A stretch of 64,000 bases of DNA from Chitinophaga sp. 180180018-3 (lineage in GTDB: Bacteria; Bacteroidota; Bacteroidia; Chitinophagales; Chitinophagaceae), in the NCBI RefSeq assembly GCF_037893185.1, contig NZ_CP140772.1, positions 4,030,001 to 4,094,000 of the forward strand. Reading direction: 5' to 3'. Position numbers and translations under genes: made by a program. Under the pieces are notes generated by a model, which made no database searches, was not told where the DNA came from, and saw only the letters and a program-made list of their open reading frames with translations. The stretch's first letter is position 1; each line of letters starts with the position of its first letter. Positions 7,485 through 17,010 of this stretch are shown here, piece after piece.

Positions 7485-10400
7485 TCAGTTCATACTCAGC
7501 TGCGATAAAATCGTAGGGTCCTGGATTTCCTGGTCTCTGGCCAGCAGCAGTACTTTAGATATCAGTTCTGCTGATTTTGGATCATCGTCCAGGAAAGGCA
7601 GGAATATCCGGCCACGATGCTGGGAATGTACCGGCAATATGGAAAGATACTTCCCGGGCAGCTGGTGTACGATGGCGCTTCCCAGGTGTACGCTATATTC
7701 GCCATGCTGTCCTTTGATACGGGCGTGGCTGCCGCTGACAGTCACATTATTCAGCTTAAACAGCCTGAGCGTTTCGGTCAGCAATACACTGCGCATTTCG
7801 ATGGACGAATGGCTGGCTTCCGGATCTACACCGCCCACATGTGCCACGCTTACCACCAGGTCGATATCGCGCATCACTTCACTGAATATCAGCGGTGATA
7901 TCTTTTCAAAAGGTACTGCCATACCTGTTTTCAGATCGAGGAATTCCAGTGTTTCCAACGTAGGGCTTTCCACTTCTCCCGGAGAGAACCAGTTTGCCAG
8001 GGCGTATATCTTGGCTGCAAAACCTTCTTTATGAAAGACCTTCTGCAGGCCTTCTTCATAATCCACCTTCCAGTGCCTGTTCTTCAGCAGGGCTACGGTT
8101 TGGCTGGGCTGCACCTGGTGGCCGGCATAGCGGCGCGAGATCGTTTTCTCTGCCAATTCATCGGCCAGTGGTACATATAATTCGCGGAATATCTGCTTAA
8201 ACGGCTGCTGCAGCTGTTTGTCGAACGCATAGCGCTGATAATCGCTCCAGACCTTCAGCTGGTAAAAATCCGTGCAATGTGCGATCCGTATATGATCCGC
8301 TTCGGTCAGCTCAAACTGCTGTCCGGTGGCTGATACCAGCGCGCCGTTATGATAGCAACCATGCTTATCGCCGGCTACAAACACGAGTTTTTCCAGATGC
8401 CGCGATATGACCGGATGCCCGAACAGCTCCTGTAATTCGGCGTAGAGAAAACCATCTCCCCTGACCATTGCATCTTCCAGCGATTTCCGCGACCGGCTGA
8501 ACTGTTCGCGCAGTATCTTCCTGAATGCCGTCAGCTCCTCTACTTTCTTATCCTTCTTGTATTTGGGCGGAATGGATTTCAGTTCTTTGTCGCCTTTAAA
8601 CGCCACCAGATCGGCCATCCCGGTTTCATCGATGATGAGCCCAATGGTTACATCATCGTATTGCACCTGTGTTTCCTTCGACAGGATCTGCTGTACCTGC
8701 CTGGTTTCCATGGCCCATGTCAGACGCAGCGGATCAGCATAACCGGCGTTGCGGGCCAGGTTCTCCATGGCAATACGCATAGCCAGCGCCTCGCTGCTCT
8801 GGCGCTGCGCGCCGAACTGACGGCTTTCCTTCTTAAACTGCTGCAGGTAATTGTAGCGCTCCAGCAGATCTTTCTCCTGCCGGGTTTTGCTCAATGGCAC
8901 CAGACCATACATTCTCAGGTAATCCTGATCACGCTTTTCTTTGATCTTTTGTGTAATTTCCTTAATCTTCAGTTCCCCGGTAATAACGTCGGCGTATAAA
9001 CGTGCACGGCGGTGTTCATTGCCATCGCTGATATATTTGGCAGCGTCGTAAACAATCTGCCAGCGTGCTTTTCCTATCTCCTTATAGGCTTTCAGAAACC
9101 ATTCTTTATCCACAGCACCAGCTTTAAAATCCGCCAGGTCTACCGCAGAGTAACGTGCGATCTCGCTTTCTGCTTCCGCATTCTGCTCTGATCCTCCGGA
9201 GGCTTTGGTATGCGCGTGCATCCACCAGATGGCGGAATCCAATCCTTTCCAGTTCAGGTAATTGCTGACAAAACGCTGCCACTGGGGCGCATACACCGCC
9301 GCTTCTATCAACTGCGTTTCTCCTGCTTTAATCCGTTTCATGGCAGCATCAAACGCTTCCTGTGTATCCGTTGGCGTTAGCAAACAGCGTTTCAATAGCA
9401 TGCTGAATACTATTTGCCGGCTCAGTTCTTTATCTCCGTAAGTATATACATACCCTCTGTGAAGCGACGTTTTCCCAAGACCGGAAAGTAATTCCGACAG
9501 CCGGTCGATGCCGTAAATGCGATCCAGCACCTGCACAAATTTTGTCACTGGTGTAGCTGAGTCGCCGCGTTTCAGTTCTATATCCAGGAAGTGTTCCCGG
9601 ACCCTGGTGTACATCTCCTTCAGGAAAGGGAAATGTTTAAAATAATCGAACCATTGGCGCCAGCGGGTGTTGGGCGCCTGCGACAACATCCGGATGTTAT
9701 CCACGCTGATCAGTCCGCGATACAATTCGCTTTCGCTGATAACACCTGCTTCAAAAGCCTTGCAGAAGATCGCCAGCGGAGGCCGGTGTGTGGCCTGAAA
9801 TTCAGGCCGGCCTGTAAACTGCATCCAATGGAACAGTTGCCAGGCGGGGGTTACCATCGCGTTAGTCAACGCAGGAATATCTATCGCGTTGATCATCTTG
9901 TTAAACAACGGTATCGATTGCCATCCGCCCTGGTAATACGGCCAGCCGGTAGCTTCATAATTTTTCTGCAGCACTTCTTCCGGCAGTGACGCAAAAAGCC
10001 TGGTGGTAGCGCCTATCAGGAATTCATTCTTTTCCGGGAATGGATGTATCAGGCTAAGTGCTATTAAAATTGCTGTTATCGGGCTGGCGGTACGGTGACC
10101 ATATTTTTTTACGATCGTTTGCGGCGCCAGCTGTTCATAAGAAGGATAAAAATTATCAGTAAAGTCCTTCCATTTCTTGGGCAGCTCGAAAGCGTCGCCC
10201 ATCAATGTATTCAGGATAAACAGATCCGCAGGAGTCAGTTGCTGCGCCTGATACCAGTTATCCCAGACTTCCGGTAAAGGATAAGACGCGTACTCCGCCT
10301 CCGGTGTTTCAAATGTATAATTGTAAGGTTTGTTCCGGTTAAATGCATTGCCGAGCAATATCTTTGAACGGCTGCCATCGTAGTATTCTACTTCATATTC

Positions 10401-12527
10401 ATGATCGCCATGCTGCTGCATCAGTTCTGCCAGCGCTGCCAAAGCTGCTTTCATATCTGCTACCGGCCTCGAAAAGCCATAGGAATGCAGGCGGATTCTC
10501 CGGCCATATTCGTCGTCTTCCTTTATGGCAGGCAATGCAGCAGGTAATGTCAGCGCAGGATCAAACAATCCATAGCCATTGGTTTCATCAAAGGCAAGTG
10601 TACCTTCTTCTTCGCTTAATTGTTGTAACAACACTTCTTCCCGTGGTGCGATGCTTTTACGCTCCCGGAAAACGGTCCGCCATTGCCTGATATCTTCTGC
10701 GAGGCGACCTTGTTTTTTCAATTGCACAGCAATGTCCAATCCGGCCACGCGCTGTTCTCCATCTCCCTGCAGCAGCATACTGGTGGCGGATTGCAGCAGT
10801 TCACCGCGCTGGCGTAATATCAATGCAATGGCCTTGCTTCTTGCGGAAGCGCCTTTGCGTTTCAGCAATTCAACAAAGGGTTCCATTTCAGCCACATCGA
10901 ACGGTTCATCATCCAGTGCATTGAACGCTATGTTGATCAGGTATTCACCTCTGTCTTTCAGCAGCCGGAAAGCAAACTTCCGCTGGAACGGCGTCAATGG
11001 CGCTGTCGCATCCTTCTTCTTCTCCCAATGGTATACGCCATGATCAGGGAATACCAAACGGGCCAGTTGTTCTTTCAGCGACAGCTCCATGGTATCGTAC
11101 CAGGTCATGATCACATCCAGCCTTTCCTGCTTTTCCAGCACCAATGGCAGCATGGCCGCCAGCGCATCACTCCTGTGAATCCAGGTCGTGCGGCCGGAAA
11201 AGATGGTACCGGAAAATGTTTTCTGTTTCTCCGGTGCGCGTTGTGCGGCCTTTTGCAGGCGGTCGAACAGTTCGGGGAAATACTTATCATAGTGTGCTCC
11301 CTGGCCATGCATCAGGTTTTTGATGCCCAGCAATGCCGTTCCCAGCACCGCTTCATCTTTATCGTCCAGGGCCTCGTAAAACAGCGGCATATCCACATTG
11401 TAGTACCTCGTTTCTGCGGCGAACATCAGCGCCAGGCAACGTTTATCCGCGTTCCCTGTTCGCAGCAGCTCCACCAGCAATGGCCTGGTTTCAGCAATAT
11501 CAAATACGCCCTGCGCCCAGAGCGCCATGTATACGTCTATATTGTTCGGGCTCTTCATGGCGTCGGGGATCAGCCCGGGAGACGTGAGATAGCTATGCGC
11601 TTTTTCCAGGAACTGGTTGACGGCACTTTCTTTCTCCGCTTCCCAGTTCAGTCCTGTCCAGGTATCCAGCGCGCGTACTACGGAAGAAAAGCGCGACATT
11701 TTATGATCGATCAGCACCCTGATGATATATTTAAGGGCACCAAGACTGCATTCATCCAATGCTTCGAGGATGGTTTGCCGTAATCCTTCCTGGCGCTGGG
11801 CCGCCAGTAGCAGTTGTTCCACCAGTTTCCATGCTTTCTCTGAATGGCTTGCCAGCAGTGATTTAATGATCCCGCGCGTTACTTTGCCAATGCTCTCTTT
11901 GTTATAAACTATGTCTTCTGTCAGCTGAAACACGGCGGTATTACTCAAGTCTATTGCAGCGGCCCAGATCTTGTACATCACTTCTGCCTGCAACGCCTGA
12001 TCGTATCTGATCTGCTCTTCCAGGTTCAGTTGATAAGCGCTGATGGTATACCCGCCAACATAGCTGATTTTAAAGGATGACAGGCAGGTGAGCACAATAA
12101 AATTCACCTGGTTGGTGAAATATATTTCCGGATCATTCGGCGCTGTAAAGGAACGGCGGTATGAACCCCGCTGGTACATTTCATGAGGGATCCTGTTCCA
12201 GGCCAGCTTTGCAGCCGGCGCCATTTCTTCACCGTAGATGTATACCAGCAGATTCCCGGCAGTGGGGTCCTCCCAGCCAGCTGCGGGCATCAGCTCTTTG
12301 ATCCTGTTATACCGGGTGGACTGATAGGTAACCATCCGGCGGAAACCATAATATACATTTTCTTTGGCTGCCTCTCTGTCGCACATCAGCAACAAGCCCA
12401 GTTCAGCGGTGGTAGCGGTCAGTAATGGATGTTGGGCTTTTCCGTTTTGCACGGCATCCAGTTCCGTGATCATTTTCTCATAATGAGCCGGCATTTCCCT
12501 GCTTGCCAGGAATTGATCTGCGTTCAT
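7485..12527 (-). CDS. Very large DUF4132 protein (MolR/YehI type)
   Basis: 1680 residues, no signal peptide or membrane segment, so cytosolic. The first 1100 residues are helical and rich in HEAT-like alternation (for example LGALKYIIRVLIDHKM, DEAVLGTALLGIKNLM, KERLWR-like blocks). The C-terminal third carries the DUF4132 hallmark: PLRLTWAMETRQV, LYAELQELFGHPV, RRYAGHQVQPSQTVALLKNR, YEEGLQKVFHKEG, then DLVVSVAHVGG, and a last segment with YSVHLGSAIVHQLPG and GRIFLPFLDDDPKSAELISK (probably the separate C-terminal domain of this family). E. coli MolR and YehI are relatives; their role is not settled. Lies 43 bp downstream of the small gene 12571-12996 and shares its promoter. Confidence 0.85.
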   Translation of the reverse strand: MNADQFLASREMPAHYEKMITELDAVQNGKAQHPLLTATTAELGLLLMCDREAAKENVYYGFRRMVTYQSTRYNRIKELMPAAGWEDPTAGNLLVYIYGEEMAPAAKLAWNRIPHEMYQRGSYRRSFTAPNDPEIYFTNQVNFIVLTCLSSFKISYVGGYTISAYQLNLEEQIRYDQALQAEVMYKIWAAAIDLSNTAVFQLTEDIVYNKESIGKVTRGIIKSLLASHSEKAWKLVEQLLLAAQRQEGLRQTILEALDECSLGALKYIIRVLIDHKMSRFSSVVRALDTWTGLNWEAEKESAVNQFLEKAHSYLTSPGLIPDAMKSPNNIDVYMALWAQGVFDIAETRPLLVELLRTGNADKRCLALMFAAETRYYNVDMPLFYEALDDKDEAVLGTALLGIKNLMHGQGAHYDKYFPELFDRLQKAAQRAPEKQKTFSGTIFSGRTTWIHRSDALAAMLPLVLEKQERLDVIMTWYDTMELSLKEQLARLVFPDHGVYHWEKKKDATAPLTPFQRKFAFRLLKDRGEYLINIAFNALDDEPFDVAEMEPFVELLKRKGASARSKAIALILRQRGELLQSATSMLLQGDGEQRVAGLDIAVQLKKQGRLAEDIRQWRTVFRERKSIAPREEVLLQQLSEEEGTLAFDETNGYGLFDPALTLPAALPAIKEDDEYGRRIRLHSYGFSRPVADMKAALAALAELMQQHGDHEYEVEYYDGSRSKILLGNAFNRNKPYNYTFETPEAEYASYPLPEVWDNWYQAQQLTPADLFILNTLMGDAFELPKKWKDFTDNFYPSYEQLAPQTIVKKYGHRTASPITAILIALSLIHPFPEKNEFLIGATTRLFASLPEEVLQKNYEATGWPYYQGGWQSIPLFNKMINAIDIPALTNAMVTPAWQLFHWMQFTGRPEFQATHRPPLAIFCKAFEAGVISESELYRGLISVDNIRMLSQAPNTRWRQWFDYFKHFPFLKEMYTRVREHFLDIELKRGDSATPVTKFVQVLDRIYGIDRLSELLSGLGKTSLHRGYVYTYGDKELSRQIVFSMLLKRCLLTPTDTQEAFDAAMKRIKAGETQLIEAAVYAPQWQRFVSNYLNWKGLDSAIWWMHAHTKASGGSEQNAEAESEIARYSAVDLADFKAGAVDKEWFLKAYKEIGKARWQIVYDAAKYISDGNEHRRARLYADVITGELKIKEITQKIKEKRDQDYLRMYGLVPLSKTRQEKDLLERYNYLQQFKKESRQFGAQRQSSEALAMRIAMENLARNAGYADPLRLTWAMETRQVQQILSKETQVQYDDVTIGLIIDETGMADLVAFKGDKELKSIPPKYKKDKKVEELTAFRKILREQFSRSRKSLEDAMVRGDGFLYAELQELFGHPVISRHLEKLVFVAGDKHGCYHNGALVSATGQQFELTEADHIRIAHCTDFYQLKVWSDYQRYAFDKQLQQPFKQIFRELYVPLADELAEKTISRRYAGHQVQPSQTVALLKNRHWKVDYEEGLQKVFHKEGFAAKIYALANWFSPGEVESPTLETLEFLDLKTGMAVPFEKISPLIFSEVMRDIDLVVSVAHVGGVDPEASHSSIEMRSVLLTETLRLFKLNNVTVSGSHARIKGQHGEYSVHLGSAIVHQLPGKYLSILPVHSQHRGRIFLPFLDDDPKSAELISKVLLLARDQEIQDPTILSQLSMN

Positions 12528-12570
12528 AAATAAAAGGTCTTTGCTATTAATATCGGGTTAAAATTACATC

Positions 12571-12996
12571 TCACCAGAAGCTGCCGGCAAGAAAGGTTAA
12601 CCTTATAAAGGTAATAACTGTTTCCTGGTTCAACGGAATTTTATCTGTCAGCTGCCGGATCTCCTCTTCATCTGCAAACACAGCGAATAAGCCATCTTTA
12701 AACGCCAGCAAAGCGGTTTCCTGAGCTTTACGAACGTCGGCCCTGTTCTCGTTATAAATACTGCCAAAACCGGCCTTACCGGTAGCAGCCTGACTTTCCA
12801 CCTGTTCGGCAGTCAGGAATGGTAAAAGGTTTTTCTCCAATGGTTTGCTGTTGTATTCATCTACCTGCTGGCTAACAACAGCCAGTATGAATTCCTGCAG
12901 TGTTGGGTTAACTCCCAGGTCAGTAATTTCAATCACCCGTTTATCAATGAGCGCATGTTTCCTGCCTGGTTGTTTTACACTAATCGTTATTTGCAT
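12571..12996 (-). CDS. Small cytosolic protein paired with DUF4132 gene
   Basis: 141 residues from the ATG at 12996, beginning MQITISVKQPGRKHALIDKR. The earlier in-frame start at 13080 is rejected because a strong promoter lies between (13020-13050). The sequence alternates beta-like (ITISVKQ, RVIEITDLG) and helical parts (LQEFILAVVSQQVDEYN, VRKAQETALLAFKDGLFAVF, EEEIRQLTDKI). No family is recognised. It is first in a two-gene unit with the 1680-residue DUF4132 gene 43 bp downstream, so the two products may act together. Confidence 0.6.
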   Translation of the reverse strand: MQITISVKQPGRKHALIDKRVIEITDLGVNPTLQEFILAVVSQQVDEYNSKPLEKNLLPFLTAEQVESQAATGKAGFGSIYNENRADVRKAQETALLAFKDGLFAVFADEEEIRQLTDKIPLNQETVITFIRLTFLAGSFW

Positions 12997-13019
12997 GTCA
13001 ACATCACTTTGGGTCCGGG

Positions 13020-13050
13020 CAAAGCTAAGGTAAAATCTGCGGTATCCAAA
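13020..13050 (-). promoter_or_regulatory. Promoter of the DUF4132 pair
   Basis: On the minus strand TTTG (13047-13050), 19 bases, then TAGCTTTG (13020-13027): an exact match in sequence and spacing to the Bacteroidota -33/-7 promoter. Transcription would begin near 13013, consistent with the start codon at 12996. Confidence 0.7.
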
Positions 13051-13059
13051 TAATAATGC

Positions 13060-13090
13060 TTTGATGTTTAATAGCGGCACCGTAACTTGT
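13060..13090 (+). promoter_or_regulatory. Promoter of the lectin/PKD surface protein
   Basis: TTTG (13060-13063), 19 bases, TAACTTGT (13083-13090), one base off the TAnnTTTG consensus. Transcription would begin near 13097, 26 bases before the ATG at 13123. It is divergent from the 13020-13050 promoter with only 9 bp between them. Confidence 0.55.
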
Positions 13091-13122
13091 TCACCGCAAA
13101 AACTGCCAGCCCCTTTTCCGAT

Positions 13123-15063
13123 ATGAAAAAGCTGCTATACCTGACCTCCGGCCTGTTGCTGCTGTATTGCCAACTGACAGGCCAGACACTTCTTCCGTAT
13201 ATACTCAATGGCGCCGCAACCCAGCGCACGTGCAACTGCTATGTACTAACACCGGACCAGCTCAATACCAGCGGAACTGTCTGGAACAAGAATAAAATAA
13301 ATCTGGATCAATCGTTCAACTATGTGTTTGATGTTAACCTCGGCAGTAAACATAAGGATGGCGCAGATGGCATTGGTTTCATCCTGCAAACACAAGGCAC
13401 CAACCTGGGTGCTTCCGGCGGTGGACTTGGCTTCAAGGGCATTTCTCCCTCACTGGGGGTGCTGATTGACACTCATCAGAACCGTGAATACAATGACCCC
13501 GCCTATGATCACCTGGCCATACAAATAAACGGAGACCTGGATCACAACAGCCCGAATAATGTGGCCGGCCCGGTGACAGCGCTTAAGGACAATGATATCA
13601 TTACAGATGGGCAATGGCATCTGCTCCGGATCAGCTGGGATGCCAACAGGAAGCATATGGAAGTGTACATGGATAAGGCGCTGCGATTATCGCTCGATAA
13701 AGATATTGTCAAAGATATCTTCAATGGTAACCCGGAAGTATTCTGGGGTTTTGCCGGATCCACCGGGGCTTTATCCAATCTGCAGCAGTTCTGTGCAGCC
13801 TTGCGCCCGGCCTTCGGCTTTAACGACGGGCAGGTATTCTGTGATGGTGTGCCTGTACAATTTCAGGATAATTCAAGTTCTTTCGGCACCATTACCCGCT
13901 GGTGGTGGGATCTGGGCGATGGCACCACCACCAGCGTTCCTCAGCCCCCTGCACATACTTACCCCGGCGCCGGCCATTATACCGTGCGGCTGGTCATAGA
14001 AGACAACAGTGGTTGCCGCTCCGATACACTCAATGCCCCCTTCACCGTAGGCTCCATACCTGTAGCGGACTTCGGGCCCAATCCGTTTTGCCTGGGTACC
14101 CATACGCAGATGAGCGATAAATCTACCGTTCAGGTAGGCACGCTGCAACAGTGGAAATGGGACTGGGATGATGGCAGCAGTAGTAATCAGCAGAATCCAG
14201 CTCCTCCTTTTAAAACTACCGGTACCAGAAAAGTAAAGCTTAGTGTAATCACGCAGGAAGGTTGCAGCAACGCAACCGGGAAAAATATACTGGTAGCCAA
14301 TACGCCGCAGGTAAGCGCAACCAGTACGGATGTATGCCTGGGCAATACCACCGACTTCAACGCATCCAATCTTACGCCGGGCACGCCCATTGCCGGCTGG
14401 TACTGGAACCTGGGCAACAACAGTACCGCGGAAGGCCAGCAGGTGAGTTATAAATACGCAGATACCGGCTACTACCGGGCACAGCTATACGCAGTTAGTA
14501 CAGAAGGATGTCAATCTGCCATAGCAGCAGCACCAGCCAGGGTAACAGCAGTGTACGCACGCCCGGGCAGCGATACTATCGTAGCGACGGGGCAACCCCT
14601 GCAACTACGTGCCCAATGGACCGATCCACGGATTAGCTACCAGTGGTCGCCGGCCACAGGGCTGAACGATCCATACATCGCTGATCCTGTAGCCGTACTG
14701 CAAAAAGATCAGCAGTACCGGCTTACGCTTACGTCGCCGGAAGGTTGTACCGATCAGGCATCTGTTAATGTTAAAGTTTATAAGGGACCGGAATTCTATG
14801 TTCCGAATGCATTTACGCCGAACGGCGATGGGCGCAACGATTTGTTCCGCGTCATAGCAGCCGGTGTGCCCACGCTTGATTTCTTCTGCATTTGGGACAG
14901 ATGGGGACAGGAAGTTTACCGCAGCAATACCCTGCCTGGCGGCTGGGATGGCCGCTGGCAGGGGCAACCAGCTCCCACAGGCACCTATGTATGGATGGTG
15001 CAGGGAGTTGATTATACCGGCCGCCGTTTCAGCAGAAAGGGCACGGTAACGCTTATACGATAA
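13123..15063 (+). CDS. Surface protein: lectin-like, PKD repeats, T9SS type B sorting domain
   Basis: 646 residues from the ATG at 13123, which follows the promoter; the signal peptide is LLYLTSGLLLLYCQLTGQT. Residues about 22-225 form an L-type lectin-like sandwich (FDVNLGSKHKDGADGIGFIL, YDHLAIQINGDLDHN, WHLLRISWDANRKHMEVYMD, VFWGFAGSTGALSNLQQFC). PKD domains follow (WWWDLGDGTTTS, KWDWDDGSSSNQQ, YWNLGNNSTAEGQ). The last 85 residues are the gliding-motility C-terminal domain (VPNAFTPNGDGRNDLFRV, WDRWGQEVYRS, GTYVWMVQGVDYTGR), which directs type IX secretion and cell-surface display. Likely an adhesin or carbohydrate-binding protein. Its stop codon abuts the stop of the convergent gene at 15064. 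Confidence 0.88.
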   Translation: MKKLLYLTSGLLLLYCQLTGQTLLPYILNGAATQRTCNCYVLTPDQLNTSGTVWNKNKINLDQSFNYVFDVNLGSKHKDGADGIGFILQTQGTNLGASGGGLGFKGISPSLGVLIDTHQNREYNDPAYDHLAIQINGDLDHNSPNNVAGPVTALKDNDIITDGQWHLLRISWDANRKHMEVYMDKALRLSLDKDIVKDIFNGNPEVFWGFAGSTGALSNLQQFCAALRPAFGFNDGQVFCDGVPVQFQDNSSSFGTITRWWWDLGDGTTTSVPQPPAHTYPGAGHYTVRLVIEDNSGCRSDTLNAPFTVGSIPVADFGPNPFCLGTHTQMSDKSTVQVGTLQQWKWDWDDGSSSNQQNPAPPFKTTGTRKVKLSVITQEGCSNATGKNILVANTPQVSATSTDVCLGNTTDFNASNLTPGTPIAGWYWNLGNNSTAEGQQVSYKYADTGYYRAQLYAVSTEGCQSAIAAAPARVTAVYARPGSDTIVATGQPLQLRAQWTDPRISYQWSPATGLNDPYIADPVAVLQKDQQYRLTLTSPEGCTDQASVNVKVYKGPEFYVPNAFTPNGDGRNDLFRVIAAGVPTLDFFCIWDRWGQEVYRSNTLPGGWDGRWQGQPAPTGTYVWMVQGVDYTGRRFSRKGTVTLIR

Positions 15064-16074
15064 TTATGTCAGCTGATCGGCCACACCTTTGAGGAGTTCA
15101 TAAGAATACAGGCGGCAATCCTGATCGTAGATATGTGCCGTAGCCATCAGCTCATCAACCTGCGTATCGTCTGCAAAGCGCTGTAGTCCCGCCTGCACGG
15201 TAGCAGGGCTGCCTATGAAAGAGTAAGTCATCATATGACGGGCCTGTGCTTCTTCATATTCGTTCCATATCCCCTCCATACTATCAACCGGCGGTCCCAT
15301 TTTACGCAGCTTTCCACGAATAATATTGAGGAATAGCTGATAGAAGGAAGTAGCCAGTCTGTTGGCAACAGCATCGGTATCAGCAGCAACCACGTTCACA
15401 CAGGCCATGGTATAAGGCGCCTGCAGAAATTCGGAGGGTCTGAAATGTTGCCGGTAGATTTTCAGGGCAGCATGCAGGTGTGCCGGTGCAAAATGACTGG
15501 CAAAAGCATAAGGCAGGCCCATAGCAGCCGCCAGATAAGCGCTGTCGGTGCTGGAACCTAATATCCAGATGGGAATATCAAGCCCTTCACCCGGAATAGC
15601 CCTTACAGCGCCTGTATGATTATCGAAAGACAGGTAATGCTGCAGTTCCTGTATTTGTTCGGGGAAATTGTTGGCAGCGCCGAGGTGGTCGCGTCGTAAT
15701 GCCCTTGCAGTAACCTGATCGGTGCCGGGCGCTCTTCCCAGTCCCAGGTCTATTCTGCCGGGATACAACGATTCCAGCGTACCAAATTGCTCCGCCACTA
15801 TCAGCGGCGCATGGTTGGGCAACATAATACCACCGGAACCTACCCTGATGGTGTTGGTACCTCCGGCTATATATCCCAGTAAAACTACCGTGGCAGAGCT
15901 GGCCACGCTGATCATATTATGGTGTTCCGCCATCCAGAAGCGTTTGTAGCCCAGTTTCTCAACATGTTGCGCCAGCCTCATACTGTTCTTAAATGAATCT
16001 GCGGGTGTCTGTTCTTCCAATACCGGCGCCAGGTCTAATACCGACACGGGTAGCTTTGATTCTTGCTTACTCAT
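15064..16074 (-). CDS. Luciferase-like (LLM) flavin-dependent oxidoreductase
   Basis: 336 residues, full length for the single-domain bacterial luciferase-like group that includes E. coli YhbW. Typical blocks: LPVSVLDLAPVLE, KRFWMAEHHNM, VRVGSGGIMLPNHAPL-type sequence (IRVGSGGIMLPNHAPLIVAE), LYPGRIDLGLGRAPGTD, and LGSSTDSAYLAAAMGLPYAF. Uses reduced FMN; the substrate cannot be told. Monocistronic, with a good -7 box upstream and convergent with the surface-protein gene with no intervening base. Confidence 0.85.
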   Translation of the reverse strand: MSKQESKLPVSVLDLAPVLEEQTPADSFKNSMRLAQHVEKLGYKRFWMAEHHNMISVASSATVVLLGYIAGGTNTIRVGSGGIMLPNHAPLIVAEQFGTLESLYPGRIDLGLGRAPGTDQVTARALRRDHLGAANNFPEQIQELQHYLSFDNHTGAVRAIPGEGLDIPIWILGSSTDSAYLAAAMGLPYAFASHFAPAHLHAALKIYRQHFRPSEFLQAPYTMACVNVVAADTDAVANRLATSFYQLFLNIIRGKLRKMGPPVDSMEGIWNEYEEAQARHMMTYSFIGSPATVQAGLQRFADDTQVDELMATAHIYDQDCRLYSYELLKGVADQLT

Positions 16075-16104
16075 ACTTCAAAAATGTTTTGGGAGTGAGA
16101 GCTG

Positions 16105-16112
16105 CAAATTTA
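16105..16112 (-). promoter_or_regulatory. -7 box TAAATTTG for LLM oxidoreductase
   Basis: Matches TAnnTTTG on the minus strand, 30 bases upstream of the start codon at 16074; the -33 region is only a partial match. Confidence 0.45.
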
Positions 16113-16173
16113 CGATAATGCATCTCACGGGAACGACCTGATATACTTCAGGTAAGCACGTTCGTTTATTGCT

Positions 16174-16181
16174 TATTTTTG
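16174..16181 (+). promoter_or_regulatory. -7 box TATTTTTG for DUF1801 gene
   Basis: Matches TAnnTTTG; transcription would start near 16187, which makes the ATG at 16199 rather than the upstream in-frame codon at 16169 the start. Confidence 0.45.
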
Positions 16182-16198
16182 GGACAATTATATACGGT

Positions 16199-16558
16199 AT
16201 GTTGCGCGAAATTGATGCCTGGTTTGAATCACAGCAGGAGCCTGCCAAAAGTTGCCTGCTGGCACTAAGAGATCACCTGAGAAATTATGATCCTCATATC
16301 ACCGAAGCATGGAAATATAAAATGCCTTTTTTCTGTTACAACGGGAAAATGTGTTGCTATCTGTGGATACATAAACAATTACATCTCCCTTACATCGGAA
16401 TAGTGGAAGGCAAACATATTTCCCATCCGCAGTTGCAGCAGGAAAAGCGGGCACGGATGAAGATACTGCTCATAGATCCTGCTGAAGACATTCCAATGGA
16501 TATCGTAAACGACGTACTGGATAAAATGCTGTATTTCTATGCGTCAAAAAAACAATAA
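16199..16558 (+). CDS. DUF1801 (YdhG-like) protein
   Basis: 119 residues, cytosolic. MLREIDAWFESQQEPAKSCL then LRDHLRNYDPHITEAWKYKM, PFFCYNGKMCCYLWIH and LPYIGIVEGKHI are the pattern of the DUF1801 fold (E. coli YdhG relatives), where a short helical lead is followed by an alpha-beta sandwich. Function unknown; sometimes called iron-chaperone-like from a Bacillus frataxin homologue, which is not evidence for this one. Monocistronic. Confidence 0.75.
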   Translation: MLREIDAWFESQQEPAKSCLLALRDHLRNYDPHITEAWKYKMPFFCYNGKMCCYLWIHKQLHLPYIGIVEGKHISHPQLQQEKRARMKILLIDPAEDIPMDIVNDVLDKMLYFYASKKQ

Positions 16559-16634
16559 TACTATGCTCGAAAATTTGAATTGATTATCCGAAATAAAAAT
16601 CCTACATTCATAACTGCACTAAAAACATTTTCTT

Positions 16635-16877
16635 ATGTCATGGTTATGGTCCATAATTATTGGCGGCATCGCCGGTTGGCTTGCCGGTAAAGTAATGCGT
16701 GGTGAAGGATTTGGTGTGATTGTCGATATTATCGTAGGTATCGTCGGCGGATGGCTCGGCGGATGGATCTTCGGACTGCTGGGCTTACATGCTGGCGGCA
16801 AAATTGGTGCATTGGTTGTTGCTTTTATTGGAGCAGTTTTGTTAATCTGGATTATCCGTCTGGTTAAGCGGGGGTAA
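16635..16877 (+). CDS. GlsB/YeaQ/YmgE family membrane protein
   Basis: 80 residues made of three hydrophobic segments: WLWSIIIGGIAGWLAGKVM, VIVDIIVGIVGGWLGGWIFG and GALVVAFIGAVLLIWIIRLV. The glycine-rich pattern IIGGIAGWLAG...G.G...DIIVGIVGGWLGGW is diagnostic of the transglycosylase-associated or general-stress family found in the inner membrane of many bacteria. It ends KRG and is followed by a terminator. Exact role unknown; expression in relatives rises in stress. Confidence 0.9.
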   Translation: MSWLWSIIIGGIAGWLAGKVMRGEGFGVIVDIIVGIVGGWLGGWIFGLLGLHAGGKIGALVVAFIGAVLLIWIIRLVKRG

Positions 16878-16937
16878 TAGTACCCGGAGCCCCGGTTTTC
16901 ACAACTTTTTATTTTGTCAGGCGCCCCACTCGGGGTG

Positions 16938-16975
16938 AAAGAGCATTGTTCTCTTAAGGGTGAACGATGCTCTTT
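16938..16975 (+). terminator. Terminator after GlsB-type gene
   Basis: 14-bp stem with one mismatch (16938-16951 against 16962-16975, AAAGAGCATTGTTC) and a 10-base loop, 60 bp after the stop codon. The downstream arm ends in TTT. Confidence 0.6.
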
Positions 16976-17010
16976 TGAGGTTTTGTTGTTTGCCTGCTAT
17001 AAGAGCGTGT

